The notes under the pieces are model-generated. The model was not told the DNA's origin and did not search any database. It worked only from the letters and a program-made list of their open reading frames with translations. From the NCBI GenBank assembly GCA_902783905.1, contig CACZSP010000183.1, forward strand, positions 1 through 6,002: a stretch of 6,002 nucleotides of DNA, in the 5' to 3' direction. The stretch's first letter is position 1. Every line of letters starts with the position of its first letter. The stretch comes from an uncultured Ruminococcus sp. (lineage in GTDB: Bacteria; Bacillota; Clostridia; Oscillospirales; CAG-272). This document shows positions 6,002-6,002 of the stretch, in pieces. The translations under genes were made by a program, and so were the position numbers.

Positions 6002-6002
6002 A

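Noticed and set aside
5853..6002. tRNA, CRISPR array or toxin-antitoxin RNA in the final non-coding stretch
   Set aside because: The inverted repeats do not fold as a cloverleaf, there are no regularly spaced direct repeats, and no small open frame with a ribosome binding site is present.

Overview
The window looks like an ordinary chromosomal stretch of a low-to-mid GC Gram-positive bacterium, most likely a member of the Clostridia. This rests on family resemblance: a Bacillus YufOPQ/NupOPQ-like nucleoside ABC transporter, an OmpR-type two-component pair, a membrane-anchored HtrA with an acidic cytoplasmic tail, GGAGG-type ribosome binding sites, and an AT-rich spacer with a textbook sigma-A-like promoter. 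No species can be named from the sequence. All genes are on the + strand.

Positions 1-2533 hold the distal part of an ABC importer operon. First comes the C-terminal part of a double ATPase, cut by the window edge. Two membrane permeases follow, with an 8-base overlap and then a 2-base gap. The layout and motifs match the BMP/nucleoside (Nup/Yuf) importers. The substrate-binding lipoprotein and the first half of the ATPase must lie upstream, outside the window. A hairpin at 2562-2600 probably marks the end of this transcript.

Positions 2534-2742 are an AT-rich spacer. It carries an imperfect direct repeat with a 30-base offset and an extended -10 promoter that reads into the next unit.

Positions 2743-5852 form a second, probably co-transcribed unit: an OmpR/PhoB-family response regulator, a histidine kinase with an almost absent extracellular loop, and a membrane-anchored HtrA-type serine protease with one PDZ domain. 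The gaps are 14 and 21 bases. The arrangement recalls the known pairings of HtrA with CssRS in Bacillus and CiaRH in Streptococcus. An envelope or secretion stress circuit is therefore the most economical reading, but it is inference.

Positions 5853-6002 contain no gene. They are filled almost entirely by three consecutive inverted repeats. The first is probably a terminator, and the whole may be a dispersed structured intergenic repeat that continues past the window edge.

I see no convincing new biological system. The points most worth a second look are the triple-hairpin tail, the two-component/HtrA cassette with its promoter-proximal repeats, and the uncertain translation start of the HtrA gene.
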